Shown here piece after piece: positions 1-11,604 of a stretch of 26,681 nt of DNA. The translations under genes and the position numbers were made by a program. Source of the stretch: Smittium culicis (Eukaryota; Kickxellomycota; Harpellomycetes; Harpellales; Legeriomycetaceae); NCBI GenBank assembly GCA_001970855.1, contig LSSN01006105.1:1-26681 (forward strand), in the 5' to 3' direction. The notes beneath the pieces are model-generated. The model made no database searches and was not told where the DNA came from. It saw only the letters and a program-made list of their open reading frames with translations. How positions within the stretch are numbered: the stretch's first letter is position 1; every line of letters starts with the position of its first letter.

Positions 1-20
1 CGGGACTTGATAAGCCTCAT
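1..20 (-). repeat. Start of right terminal repeat of DIRS copy A
   Basis: The window opens with CGGGACTTGATAAGCCTC. The corresponding complement in copy B (22328-22350) reads CGGGACTTAATATGTCTCC, so both share CGGGACTT and a similar continuation. It lies about 100 bp beyond the recombinase stop codon of copy A. It is truncated by the window edge. Confidence 0.5.
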
Positions 21-117
21 TTTATTTTATAATATAAATTAATATTTTCTCTAAAGGTTCCGATTAATTTTAGTATCATATTTTAAAAAGAAGACGTATT
101 AAGCTACATCAAATTTA

Positions 118-1145
118 TTATTGACTGGGTGAATTTTTCGAAGAATTTTTTGCGAGTCGATAGTATGAATCATAGATGGTATAGTTTGATCTAAAGTCAT
201 GCGAAACTATCTCATCAATAGATGCTCCTGAATTTTTAGCCAGGGGTTTTGAGATTGCACTTTCTTTTAAAGTGAGATTTTCGGGTTCATATTGTAATAG
301 ATCGGATATATAGTGATATATCTCTAATGATATCCATAGACACAGGCTTGGATTTATCATTAACAAATCTTATTAATTTATTTACAATACATTTTCTGTT
401 GATTTTATGTGTAGTAGAACAAATATTGCTGGCTATCTTTTCATTATATATTTGAATTGCAAAAACTGGGCATAATAACAGGTCAAAATTGACGTTGGAC
501 TATCAGAGCTTTTCTTTGTAATACCTTATCTCTTCTTTTTTGTGGATCCTATAGTTATTTTCATTAATCCTTGACTAACTACTGTTCTGCTATCATTAAT
601 CCTATTTATGTCGCTGGCTCGTAGGAAACAAGTGATATCCAGCAACCAGCAAAGCTTTGCAGTTATTTTTTTGGATGATAGATCTTTCAAGTGAACCCAT
701 TTTCTGGAAAGGTTTAGTACTGATGAAATATCTATTTGAGGCCTTAAAAGTGATTCTATAGAAGAGTCACGCAGTTTTTTTGTGAGTTCTAATATTGTGC
801 TCTTGCATAACTCTTACAGATAATCTAAAGTATAAAAAATAACGATTTTTATGCTTTTATAGAACCAAATTTGAGTTTTTATACAGTGTATATCTCTACG
901 AGATAGTTGATTATCTGTGGTGCAGATGTTTCATCAGTGACATTTTTATAATTTCTCAATTCTAAAAAGCGCTGTTGGATATAAATTTATATGGACCCAG
1001 TCCTAACTCATCTTTCGCTTAAAACATGGTAATCGATTATACAATTTCCTAGATCTTGGGTTTCGAGGAAACTCAGCTGGTCTTGCATGCCATATAACAC
1101 CAAATCTTGTTTTCGGAGAACGGCTGCTTTCAGCTTTTCGGGTCT
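118..1145 (-). pseudogene. Tyrosine recombinase of DIRS copy A (broken)
   Basis: The product would be the DIRS integration enzyme, a tyrosine recombinase that inserts the circular element copy. Near 600-640 the minus strand reads CFLRASDINRIND, with the first catalytic arginine. The intact 3' segment 118-366 ends with DEIVSHDF and IYDSYYRL, which contains the expected nucleophilic tyrosine near the C-terminus. The N-terminal part aligns with copy B around 1010-1140. Between these anchors there are several stops and frame changes, including a run of stops around 370-460, so no full protein can be made. Both key motifs match copy B at 20800-20835 and 21226-21289. The family call is solid; the 5' limit of the pseudogene is approximate. 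Confidence 0.85.
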
Positions 1146-1552
1146 GGAATTAATGATGTTGCCTGTAGTACGATAAATTCTAAATTAATAGTACTTTCAT
1201 ATCTCAAAAAATGGTTACTGATTTACTGATTAGAGTATCCGGTGTAATTTTTACTCAATCTCCGCAAAAATTATGCACAGTTTTTAATATAAACTTCCAA
1301 GGTGGGCTGCCTTATAAGCTGTTGAACTCGATCTAATTGAGGATTAGTGTATTCTGATCTTGTGCTTTGTTGTATTTAAACCGAAAGGATTACTGTTTCA
1401 TCTTCTTGTTCTATAATGATTCAAACATATCTAAGTTGTGTGTACCATGCCTCATTTTCAGTTCAGTTAATTTCTCTTGTTATAAAGGTCATTCTTTTTG
1501 GGCAGTAAATCTGATGGTTTGTCTGCTGAGTTTAACACAGATGGAAAATATG

Positions 1553-2760
1553 TTACTTGGGATATGGTTTTGTTTTCAGACAGTGGTTCCATATAATTTC
1601 TGATAAATTCAGTAGCTCTGGTGACATCTTTTCTCTGAATTTTCTGATATAGGTAAGAGTATTAGTGTTTTCTGAATAGGCCAAAACTGTCCTTATCAAA
1701 ACATCTTTGAGTTTCAGCGCATAAAATACAGTCAAAATTTTATTGATGTTGATATTCACACTCGCTTCTAAATGTGTTAATGAGCCTGAGTACGTCTTTG
1801 TTCATATTAATATAACTCTGGTAGTATCAATGGAGTCCGTAAATGTTTAAGTTTCCGATATCTCTGTAATTAATGAGTACCTGCTCCTTACAACATTTGG
1901 TTCTTCCAAATTATCAGATTTTAGATTTCCGAATTTATTTTAATTCTAGACAGTATCCATTTTTTCAGCTTTTGTAGTGATAGATTATTGAACTCTAAGA
2001 GCGGGTAAAGCACAAGACAACCTGATAGTAGTGTTGCCGACATTTACTGAGCTTTTCCTATAAAGCTCACAAGACATCTCAATGTAGTTTTACCAGCGTT
2101 CTGCAGTTTTCTGGCCCCTAATCGTAAACCATGGATCTTAGTAGACAGCTTCTCGAGAAAAATTTAACTGATGTTGATCACCATCTCAAGATGAGTGATT
2201 ATCTGTCCAGGATTAGTATACAGCTTCTCTTAATTGATTTTGAAGCGAAGATACGAGAGCTTGGAGTAGTTTTAGAGAGTTTTCGTTTCGAATACCTCTT
2301 TATTATTCCTTAAGATAATGATATCATACATATTTTTTTACGCGCGGTTAGCTTTAGTTCTTCCCCATTTCTAAACTAGCTTCAGTACCTTGAAAAGACC
2401 AGAGGGCTTAGGAATAGTCCGAATGGAAGAACAAGGAATCGATAACATTGACCATTATAGCCGAAGAGGATGAATTTTCTGTAATTTTTTCAAATCAGTG
2501 AAGAATGAAACCATCCTGTAAATCTATGTAAGTAATTTGATACTTCCGAATAATCATACGTCAGATTTATGTTAGCATTTCTATTTTGAAATTCTGCTCT
2601 TCCACTTAGAGGTGCAGTTTGTGTAGATCTAGCACCAAAAAAAGTAACTCTATCTTGTTGAATATCGTAAACAGCATAATATAGAATCTAGGCTCCGATT
2701 GTTGGATCTCCTCGATTTCTTGAATCGATAGAAGGTCTTATATCTCCTCTAAGATATTGC
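1553..2760 (-). pseudogene. Reverse transcriptase / RNase H of DIRS copy A (broken)
   Basis: RNase H end: the segment 1553-1759 reads NINKILTVFYAL then NTLTYIRKF, matching copy B's KELLTVFYAL and TTLAYIRKF. Just upstream, near 1830, the minus strand encodes FTDSIDT, which keeps the Asp that copy B has lost. RT end: near 2395-2420 it encodes the RT motif V-L-P-F-G-L, followed by S-P. The linker between the RT YLDD region and RNase H aligns at nucleotide level with copy B 19140-19330. Frameshifts and stops are spread throughout, so this is a relic. The 5' limit is set where similarity to copy B's RT fades and is approximate. Confidence 0.8.
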
Positions 2761-2779
2761 TCATCTCACGGCCCAGTTT

Positions 2780-3690
2780 CCCTTTGTGATGATGCGGAAG
2801 AGATTTCAGTGGTGAGCCCTTAGGTTTCATCGCTGGTTCAAGGCGCGTCAGAGCCCTGCCCGAATTTTGGTACTTTGGGTTCGTTAAGGGTGTTCAGAGT
2901 CATTTTGACTCTATTTTCTAACCGTATCAGTTTGGAAAATTCTGATTTGAACATAGCGAGTCGACTACCCACTGAGGCATGTTATGGGTCTCGCCTGAGA
3001 ACCCTTTCCTTTTCCGCAACCCCTTCTACAAAAAATTTATTTTCATGGTAGCTCTATATGTACCGGATTTTGTGTAAGTGATAGCTTTTTTGCTTTGTAT
3101 CAAATAATTATTGCTTCTGAATGAATCTTTGGGACTTTAATCTAATTTGAATTGAAAAATGTCAGGGTTTACTGTCTTTTCTGTGTTTTTTTCTTTGTTA
3201 ATAGGGGAAAAAACGAATTTTGATCAATTATCGGCTTGCAATCCGATTCAAACATCTGTTTTTATTTCCTGTGGGAGGAGTAGGAAATTTAACCCTTTTT
3301 CAGGCTGTATAGCCTTCCTTGAGTGGCCGTGGTGATGGTTTCTGATAGTACTGACAGAATAGTTCTGGCAAAAAAAATCTCTATGAATACTGCTTTGTCA
3401 ATACCTGGAGTCTCATTTATTCTACGGTTGAAATAATAGCCAATTGACCTTGATGATTCTACAAGGGTCACCTAAATTCCATACAAGTTCGAGCATGCTT
3501 TCTTTTCCATGCTTAACGCTGTATCTTTCAGCGGAGGCGAATTATAGTTCATTGAACTAGTTCTTGTGCAAGAGTGGATCGACAATATTGCGCTATTATT
3601 CATTCAACAGTCAGTGAATAAGTATTCCTCAATCGATTGCAGCGCTTCAGTAAACGAAGTTAAGAAGAAAGATAGTTTTCTGGTATATTT
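2780..3690 (-). pseudogene. Gag-like ORF1 of DIRS copy A (broken)
   Basis: The open segment 3289-3471 contains SIGYYFNRRINETPGID and ETITTATQ. Copy B ORF1 at 17800-17960 has PIDYYVR, a stop, RIQKSPGID and then ASTVTQAT. Upstream (3480-3690) the DNA aligns with copy B 17660-17830, including the stretch around TCTTGCACAA. The ORF1 product of DIRS elements is assumed to be a gag-like nucleic-acid-binding or structural protein, with no enzyme motif expected. No zinc knuckle is seen. The part nearer the RT (2780-3280) is poorly conserved and assigned by position only. Confidence 0.7.
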
Positions 3691-3959
3691 AATGTGATGT
3701 GTGAATACTCGGATCCAAGGCCACAGTTCCATTCTCTAAATAGTTGTACAATTTCATTTAACACTATACTTGCATTTTTATCATTTGGGCTTGGGTGTTT
3801 TCTTGTTCAATCTTTTAATAGTACCAAGGAAATAATTATAAAAATTGTATATATGTGCGTTTTAAAGTTGAAAATATTTATTCTGGTAGCATACGTTGAG
3901 AAAGAAAAAATTATAGGAATAAGAAAAGCATGTAATTTACACTCTATACTATAAAAAAA

Positions 3960-4060
3960 TAATTTTACACTTATTTCATTTTACTATTTTTTATTGGTTT
4001 GTGGTTTTCGGTTTAGATTTATTAAATAAGATAGTGATAATTGATACACTTTCTTCTTTG
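3960..4060 (-). repeat. Left terminal repeat remnant of DIRS copy A
   Basis: The plus strand 4007-4018 reads TTTTCGGTTTAG. The exact complement, CTAAACCGAAAA, occurs in copy B's left end at about 17258-17269. Flanking words also match in order: AAGTGT, ATCTTATT, CYAATAAAA and ATAAGTG. Gaps and substitutions make the outer end uncertain. Confidence 0.6.
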
Positions 4061-7000
4061 AATTATAATACTTATAATCGTTTATTTAATTTCTAATATT
4101 CTGGCCAATTGTCAGCTGTAATTTAACGGATATAAAATATCTATAATATGATATCTAGTAATTAAAACAGCAAAATTTGTGAATAAAAGCAGATAAGAAA
4201 TTTAATTTTTACTCAAAACCCAATGAAAACTTAATTTACTCTGGAGTAAAAATATAAATCATTCAATATTAAATTTTCGTTCTTGAAATAAATTGCAACA
4301 TCAATAATCTAGCATCTAATGAGATATATTAAAAAATTTTAAATCTAATTATAAAAATACTCTAATAAATCATAATGTATGTTTGGAAAATGGACCTAGA
4401 GGATTAAATTAAGATAGAATAAACACATATGATTCAGTTGGGATCATTTCTTTAGTACTAAAAAGTTTCACAAAAAAACATAATGAATTGTTATAAAGCA
4501 TTGACAGGTCCAAATTAAGAAAAATCAACAAAAAAGCGAAATTATGATTCTGTAAAAATCACGTTTTAAGTTCATTCAAGATTAAATTCTTATAAAATCT
4601 GAAATGCGTCATATCCAAAAAAATATTTTAATATATACTCAGAATTCATTCTATATATAAAAAAACAATTGTTTAAATATCATAAATCCAGATGAAAATT
4701 TGAATATTCAATGTAAATATAAAAGATGTGGTAATTTAGAAAATTATTTAACGAATCTTTTAAAACTTTATTTACATCTAAAAATAAAGAGAGTAGACTA
4801 AGCATCAGTTAATAAAAATGTTGTACTTTTGAGAAAATCAAAAATTATATTGAATAGCTCGAAGAAAATTTAGAAACCGTTTTAATAGAGTATGAAAATC
4901 AGCTGAAAGAATGATTCATTTAAAAAGTATAGAGCACTTTAAACTGGAGTTTTTTTTAAATTCTTAGCTTTTAAACCGTTTTTATTTATAAATCTAACTT
5001 GAAAGTATTTAAAAAATAAAATAAGAAAACGAAAAAGCTTATATTCAGTTTGAGATGAAACTGATATTAATAAAATATCATAATGTACAGAAAAATATCC
5101 ATAGATTAAACCTAAAAACAATGATTTTTATGCCATAAGAACTGAAAACTAAAATTATTTTTTGATAAAATCTAGATATTTCATTTGAAAATATCTTCAG
5201 AATCTATAGGTTAGTATATATTATATTAAATTAAATATTTTAAGACTATAAAATTAATAAATTAATAAATAATTAAAAATTTGAGAGCATAAAAGCTATT
5301 AAGTATTTAAAATTATGTGAAAGATGTTATTATTTGTGAATATAAGTCGTAAGAAATTTTATAGTATCCACTCGTGTTATAATACTGACTAATAGGGTGA
5401 TATTGAGGCAGTGTATCACATTTTTTTTAAATTTTCTGTTTAAAAATAAACGCTTAATTAAACTGGTTATTGGTTTTGGTTTAAAAAGTATCTAAAAATT
5501 AAAAATTAAAATAAAATTCTTTTCAAAGTAAATATTTAGTGAATTTTTAATAATAAACAAACCTTCAATAAACTAAAAAAAAAGTGTAAATTTAATTTAA
5601 GTGCTCAATGGGATTATTTGACCAGAATTTTAGAATGGATAATGGATATAGTCATATTTCAATATATATTGAAAAATATATAATATCTAATCGACATTTT
5701 TTTTCGAGAAAAAAATTAAAATAGTTATCATGACAATTAAAAAACCTCTAAAATGGAAATCTGCATCCTGATAGAGAATTTGGCCCAAATTATAGTATAA
5801 ATATTATTTTATTGCTATCAAAACTTTACTAAGTGCTTTAATATGTATTTAAAGCATGAAAAAAATTTTTATCTCAAATTTCAGATATTTATTTTTGCCC
5901 TATAAAACTTTAAAATTTTTTATAAGATTTAATAGTATCTTATTATAAATAATTCAACTTATAAAAAATGTAAAAGTATATCCAATAATATAAATCTATA
6001 AATAATATAAAACTATAAAATTTTGTAATGGGCTACTCGCATTATAATATTGAGGTTAATATATCTATTGAAGATATATAAAAAAGAAAAAAAATTTACC
6101 AAAAAAATACACCAAATATTAAAAAAAATCAAATAGAACCTTTTAATATCCTATTTGGAGTGCTTATCTGGTTAATTTTGAATCATTAGTTAAAAGCAAA
6201 AGAAAAGTTTATAATGGCTTTTTAAATCTTTTTATTAAATTTAGTTTAGAATAAATTTAAATAAAAGCTTACTAAAGATTTGTTTCATGTTTTTTTTTCT
6301 TTTCTAAATTTTTGATGCATAATTTGAATAGTTGGATTGTAATTGCCTACCAGTTAATTTTTTCATTTTATTGAAGGTACGTAATTTATTTTCTGAAACA
6401 AGTATTGTAATTTTAAATCGCTTTATTGATGAGCTTTAGTGTGAAAAAATTAGTATAATCTAAAGGAGAATAGTAACTATTAAACAATTAAAATATTAGA
6501 ATTTATGAAAATAGTATGATTGATTTTAAAATATTAGATTTAGAAAGCATAAGAACTTTTCTATCAATCTAAGTTACTAGTCAAAAGTTTAGGTCTTGAA
6601 TTCGAACTATTTTTTATTGACAACTATAATCAGTTTTTTTAATAACAGTATTAAGATCTACTTTTCGTTAGATATATTGTATCGGAATAAAGGATTTGAT
6701 CTACACGAAAAAAATAGAATTTTTATTTATTGTTAAATAGAGTGAAAATACCAATAATAATTAAAAAATTCTATTCTACACTCTATAAAAATGTATAATT
6801 AATTATTCTTCAGAGATTTATAAGTAATTTTATAATTTTTATACTATATTCGAAAAAGAAAATATTTTTTGGTGATTTTTAAATGAAACTGTTCTTATTC
6901 ACATTAATTGGTTAATTCAGGAATATAAATAGCAGTATATCATATAGATAAAGGGTTAAATTCAAATATATTAATATAAAATCCATTAGATTCATTATCC

Positions 7001-10000
7001 AATAAATTATTCTAATTATAATTTACAATTAAAATCCGGAGTATTAAAGCTCGTCTTATACTAAGAATCTCCCTCAATTAATAATTTTGCAAATAAAAAT
7101 AATTCAGCGTATAAAATTGATGTAATATAAAGTTATCTATAATTTAGATATACCAGATAAAAATTTAATCATTATTATAATAAATCAAGTGAAATATTAA
7201 TTTTTATTATTTAAGCGGTTGAGAGCAAAGAAAACAATTTATTGCAGTTAGAAAATTTATAGCCAAAAATTATAAAATAATATATATTTAAACTTAAAAT
7301 TGTTATTTGAAAAAAAAATAATATATTTTTTTATTGGATAACTATTAAAAATGATATATCATGAACTTTAACTTTTAACAGATAAAAAATTTTTTATTCG
7401 TAAATTACAATCAATTGAAATTATGCTTTTTATAAAATATGAATATTTTTACAGCTGATGCAATAGAAAAACATATAATAATATCGAAAATTGTACAGCA
7501 AAATATTTAAAATTAAAAAATCTAATTAAATTAAATTGAAATTTTTTTTTAGTAAATAAGTTTGCTTTTAATTTTTTTTAATTGTTTAAAGTATGATCTT
7601 CATGAACAAAAAAATAATTCAGTTAAATAATATAATTAGAATAAATTTTGTAGATGGAAAAATAAAATTATTATTCGGTTTTATGGAATAAAAAAATTTT
7701 TTGGACAAAAAAAAATAAAATTTACAAAAACATTTGAAAAAAAAATTATCTTAAGTTTTTTTCTATTCTTTTCATTATTATTTATATTTTATATAATATT
7801 ATAGTATATTAACAAAGTTTTTTTAAATTTAATATTGAAATATTTTGCACAATTTAGTGTTAATTTAATTAGCTTTTTATTGATTTAAAAAATTTCTGTT
7901 AAATAAAATTTATTATATGCATAAAAATAAAGATTTGAATATGATTTTTTAGTTGTAATTTCTTTTTCTCATAAAAAATTCCGATTTTTTACATACCCAA
8001 AAAACAAGCATATTTATAAAAAATGAAAATATTGCATAATAATTTATAAATATAATTCAGTAGAAAGGTATTGAACTTTTTATTATCAATCGATAATTTA
8101 AATACTTTAACTGGATTAGAAGATACGATCAACTACTGATACAACCTTTCACCCATTTCCAGAGTGGAATTAATTTTAAAAAATCATTACCTAATGAATT
8201 TAAATTTTTATATTAATAAATCTATAATACAATATTAAAACAAAAATAGGATAAGACTCATTTTTTAGTCCTAAATTTAAGACATTATAAGCTTTTAAAA
8301 ATTTATTCACCACTTTTATAGAAAATATGACAAATATCAGGTTTGATAGCCTTATTAATTTAAATGCTTAATATTTTCGTTATCACATTAGTATAAAAAA
8401 CAGAAACATACCGAATTTTTCATTAATGATATCTTTACTCCTTTATACTGATATCTAGATATCAAATCCACTATTTTCATTATAGCTTTTACTTTTACCT
8501 ATTTATAATATAGGAATCTAAATTAGATTTGCTTACTGTATGAATAACTATATTAAGATAAATCAGGGGAACTAACTAGAACATATAATACCTTCTGATT
8601 AACATTAATTATTCTAGAATAACTCCAATTCGCATAATTAAAAATGATATGCAATCTTTAAAATACAGTAATCAATTTTTTTGATGCTAAGTTTGATTAT
8701 AATTAAAAAATTATTTTAATAACTAAAAATAATAGAAAATTTGCAAGTATATGCACAAATCTACCAAAGCCTTTGATAATTGTTTTTATTTTTATAGATT
8801 AAAAAAATTACACATTAATTTTTTCTATCTAATTCTAGCATATTGTAAGATAAAATTTATATAATTACGCGTTAAATAAGCAAGTTTTTACCAAAAAATT
8901 TACTAATACTTTGTATTTTATTTTTGGATTATTAATGAATAGATAATATAAATTTATCTTCTAATACTATAATCAATTTAATATCCGTCTTATTTTTCGC
9001 TTAATATTTGAATAATTCTGGAATAAAATTTAAAAATTGAAGCTTGAAGCTTGATCAAATTTTTTAAAAAATCGGCAAAACCTTTTATACTATTTTTTAA
9101 AATATATTTTAAACCCATATTTAAAATATATTTTGAATTTATAGATAATACTTGAAAAAAAAATCAATAGCCAATTATAAATAGTATTTGCGATTTTTAA
9201 CATTAATAATCCAATTAACTGAAAACAGCATACAAAAAATCAACTATTCTTACTCTTCGATTGAATGGGAATTTTAATATTCTTTGACAAGTATACACTA
9301 CGCTAAGGCATATTTATATAGCTGAATATAAAAAGTTATAGAAATTAAAAATTAAGTATCAATAAATAGAGAAATTTAAAAGGTTCTATAATCATATAAG
9401 AAAATTTTTTTGATATCAAATAATATTAAAAAATATTAATAAAATTATATCGAATAAAAATGGGAAATTCATTCTAAATTTGAGATTATTTAACATTTGT
9501 TATTGCGATAAAAAATTTCACTCAAAATCTGTTGATTCAATTCATGATAAATTATAATTTGAAGCTTCTATTAAAAATAGTAAAAAATTATAAAGTGTAA
9601 TATTTTTTCGAAATTTATTAATAGAAAAACTTTCAAACGAGCTAAGATTTTACGAAAATGTAAAATTTATGCATAAAATAGATATTTTGAACCTATTAGA
9701 TTAAAATTTTATGTTTATAATTTATTCAGCAGGCTCTTAAAAGAAAAAAATAATAGAAAAACCCTCAATATCCTATATATAATAATTAGAAATAACTTAA
9801 TCTAATACGAAATTATTCCAAATAATTTATAATCAACTTCTTATTAAGCCTTATATTATATAAATTAATTCCTCTATAACGTATATCTTTAATATTAAAT
9901 ATATATAGGATAATAATAATATTATATTTCTATCATTGAGAAAAAAAATCAATGAGCTGAAAATTGTGCTAATATCAAGTAAAATTTTTCTTATATCAAA

Positions 10001-10100
10001 TTAAACACTCGAAAATTAATTCTACTCGGATTATTTTTTTTCTAAGCGAGTATATTTATATCAATTTATTACTGATATAATAAAAATTAAAAATAATAAA
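4061..10100. other. AT-rich gene-free stretch
   Basis: About 6 kb of strongly AT-rich DNA. Short runs of A and T are common, stops are dense in all frames, and only spurious short ORFs occur (for example 4939-5121). No codon-biased segment, RNA gene or transposon motif could be supported. A weak internal similarity was noted between about 5370-5395 and 6028-6053 (both near ACTCG..TTATAATA.TGA), which may be a decayed repeat. Confidence 0.6.
9096..9137. repeat. Tandem palindromic AT repeat
   Basis: TTTAAAATATATTTTAAA at 9096-9113 is a perfect 18-nt palindrome. It recurs with one change 24 bp later, at 9120-9137. In such AT-rich DNA this may be chance or replication slippage. Confidence 0.6.
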
Positions 10101-10109
10101 ATTTTTAAT

Positions 10110-10474
10110 TTTCGGTGAGCCCTTTCCTCCTCTCAGCAGCTCCATACCCACTGGGTATTTTTTCAAGGAGCTATGTGAATCCCTATAATTTTTAATAAAA
10201 TTTTTGTATTTTTGCGTTTAAATTCAAAAAATTCTCTGTTCCAACCTTTAATTCTTATCAGATATCCAGAACGTAGCTTTCTCAAAAAATTATCATTACC
10301 TTCTTTAACTATCAGTTCTCCAATTATCCCCACCAATGATTCTTTGAAATTAAAAAGAATGACTTTTTCTTTAAAACTGATCAGAGTCAGTGTTACACGA
10401 AGGGTAATCATAGATTGATTATTTTGCCACTGGATGCAGCTTATAATTATTTTCCTGACAATCTTAAGACACAC
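10110..10474 (-). pseudogene. Unidentified decayed ORF next to LINE fragment
   Basis: The open segment 10163-10474 encodes about 103 residues rich in charged and hydrophobic residues, for example LVGIIGELIVKEGNDNF and IRIKGWNREFFEF. After its stop, an adjacent frame continues with a coding-like stretch (EKIPSGYGAAERRKG) to a stop near 10110, where the sequence turns sharply AT-rich. I do not recognise the family. It lies in the same GC-richer island as the non-LTR RT at 10655-11604, on the same strand and downstream of it. It is therefore probably transposon-derived, perhaps a 3' part of that element or of a different one. No catalytic motif, membrane segment or zinc motif is visible. Confidence 0.35.
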
Positions 10475-10654
10475 TTAAGTTTTATCAGAGAAGGCGTTTT
10501 TTTATAAATTACTAATTGAAGGTTTTCATGATATACTGGAGCTAGGAGAGTTAGAATTTTGCCACATTTGATCTGTATAATGCTCTGAAGATCCGATATC
10601 AGGTATCATAAATATTTCTTAAAGTTCAAAAAAGTTACCTTTTTTCCCGATTTT

Positions 10655-11604
10655 CCAAATTACCGTCCACTATTGGACGACAGACCGGCTTTTTGTCGTT
10701 TCCGGTAGATTATCGTGATAATAGTCTGACCGTTTGAATCTTTAGTCCAAAATTTTTTAATCCACCGGGCGCTCCTGGTCACCCAGGTGGCCATTCGGGC
10801 ATTCATCGATGCCTTGATGAGATCAGAGATCAATGTTTATGATGTTGGACACTTATAGTATGCTCGCTCACGGGCTGTGCTGGTGCGCATAAACACTGAG
10901 GTTTTTCCCAGTTCGTCCCTGGTGCGCTCCATTGCCGCTGATTTTCCGACATTGGAAACCATTCGGATTGCCTTTTCGATTTATGACTGTATGTGCTTGC
11001 ATCTGGATTCGCCCATGCCAAATTTCTCCCCAACGTAACATCCAATCGGCATCAGTACCGAATTGATGAACTTGATTTTTAATGTTGTCAGCAAATCAGA
11101 TCGTCTCAGGAAGCTGTAAGCAGCGTATACAGACTTCCTGACCTTGCTCTTGTTGTTCATTATCGTCCCAGATACGTCCTACTTGCTATTCGTAATATAG
11201 CCCAAGTAGGTGTACTGGTCGGTGGAGTCGACTTTTTGGCCCTGCAGGGTCATATCAGTGGTCAACTCCCAGCTTATTGTCATTATCCCGCACTTGGAGG
11301 CATTCACAGCCATTTCCCAAGTGTCCGACCATTCGGTTATGGTGTTCAGTGCATCTTGTATCTCGGCTGATAATTCGGCCAATAGCACGGCATCATCAGC
11401 AATCAGTAGTCCTGGTATGCGTGAGGTGAGCCCAGGTACCCGCACGCCTCTTACACCCTTGAATATATCATTAATATAAAAATCGAAAAGTATCGGCGAG
11501 GCTGGGCACCCTTGCCACACTCCACAGAGGTATTCGGTGGGGTTGGAAACTTCATTTCCAACTCTAACTGCGATTTTCGGGGAATCATACGTGCCCTTGA
11601 TCAT
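10655..11604 (-). pseudogene. Non-LTR (LINE-like) retrotransposon reverse transcriptase fragment
   Basis: This is the C-terminal half of a LINE-type reverse transcriptase, the enzyme that copies element RNA at the target site. Motifs in order: GVWQGCPASPILFDFYIND (RT block 4, Q-G-x-x-x-S-P), ADDAVLL (the Y/F-A-D-D catalytic block, here I-A-D-D), NASKCGIM, then YLGYITNSK (the conserved LG block). The same frame continues downstream through KFINSVLMPIGCY and ARMATWVTRSARWIKKF. It is interrupted only by in-frame stops at 11179-11181, 10981-10983, 10837-10839 and 10660-10662, with no frameshift over about 940 bp. The 5' end is abrupt at 11604, where the flanking DNA becomes extremely AT-rich. The endonuclease and the first RT blocks are missing. 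It cannot be functional. Confidence 0.9.

Larger units (their letters stand above)
1..4060 (-). mobile_element. DIRS-like retrotransposon, copy A (decayed, cut by left edge)
   Basis: Seen: read on the minus strand, this stretch matches copy B (17201-22402) in the same order. The order is a left terminal repeat (about 3960-4060), gag-like ORF1 (to about 3690), RT (about 2000-2760), RNase H (about 1553-1860), tyrosine recombinase (118-1145), then the start of a right terminal repeat at base 1. Long nucleotide stretches align between copies, for example the VGKAQ-coding region near 2050 and the recombinase N-terminus near 1010-1140. Known: DIRS elements use a tyrosine recombinase instead of an integrase. 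Inferred: it is the older of the two copies, because it has many more stops and frameshifts and is more AT-rich. The right terminus lies outside the window. The exact left boundary is uncertain by tens of bases. Confidence 0.85.

Noticed and set aside
3286..3300. TTAACCCTTTTTC, resembling the MITE end
   Set aside because: It lies inside DIRS ORF1 similarity, and no inverted partner occurs about 197 bp away.
3694..3954. 86-codon plus-strand ORF beside DIRS copy A
   Set aside because: It lies in the 5' untranslated region of copy A, has no domain, and its length is unremarkable for this composition.
6951..6960. AAAGGGTTAA, resembling the right end of the MITE
   Set aside because: No TTAACCCTTT partner or internal similarity upstream.
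4061..10100. Possible CRISPR-like or regularly spaced repeats in the AT desert
   Set aside because: No regular direct repeats with unique spacers are visible; the repeats are low-complexity A/T words, and the window is eukaryotic.
11210..11479. 89-codon plus-strand ORF
   Set aside because: Antisense shadow of the LINE reverse transcriptase, whose conserved RT motifs are on the minus strand.
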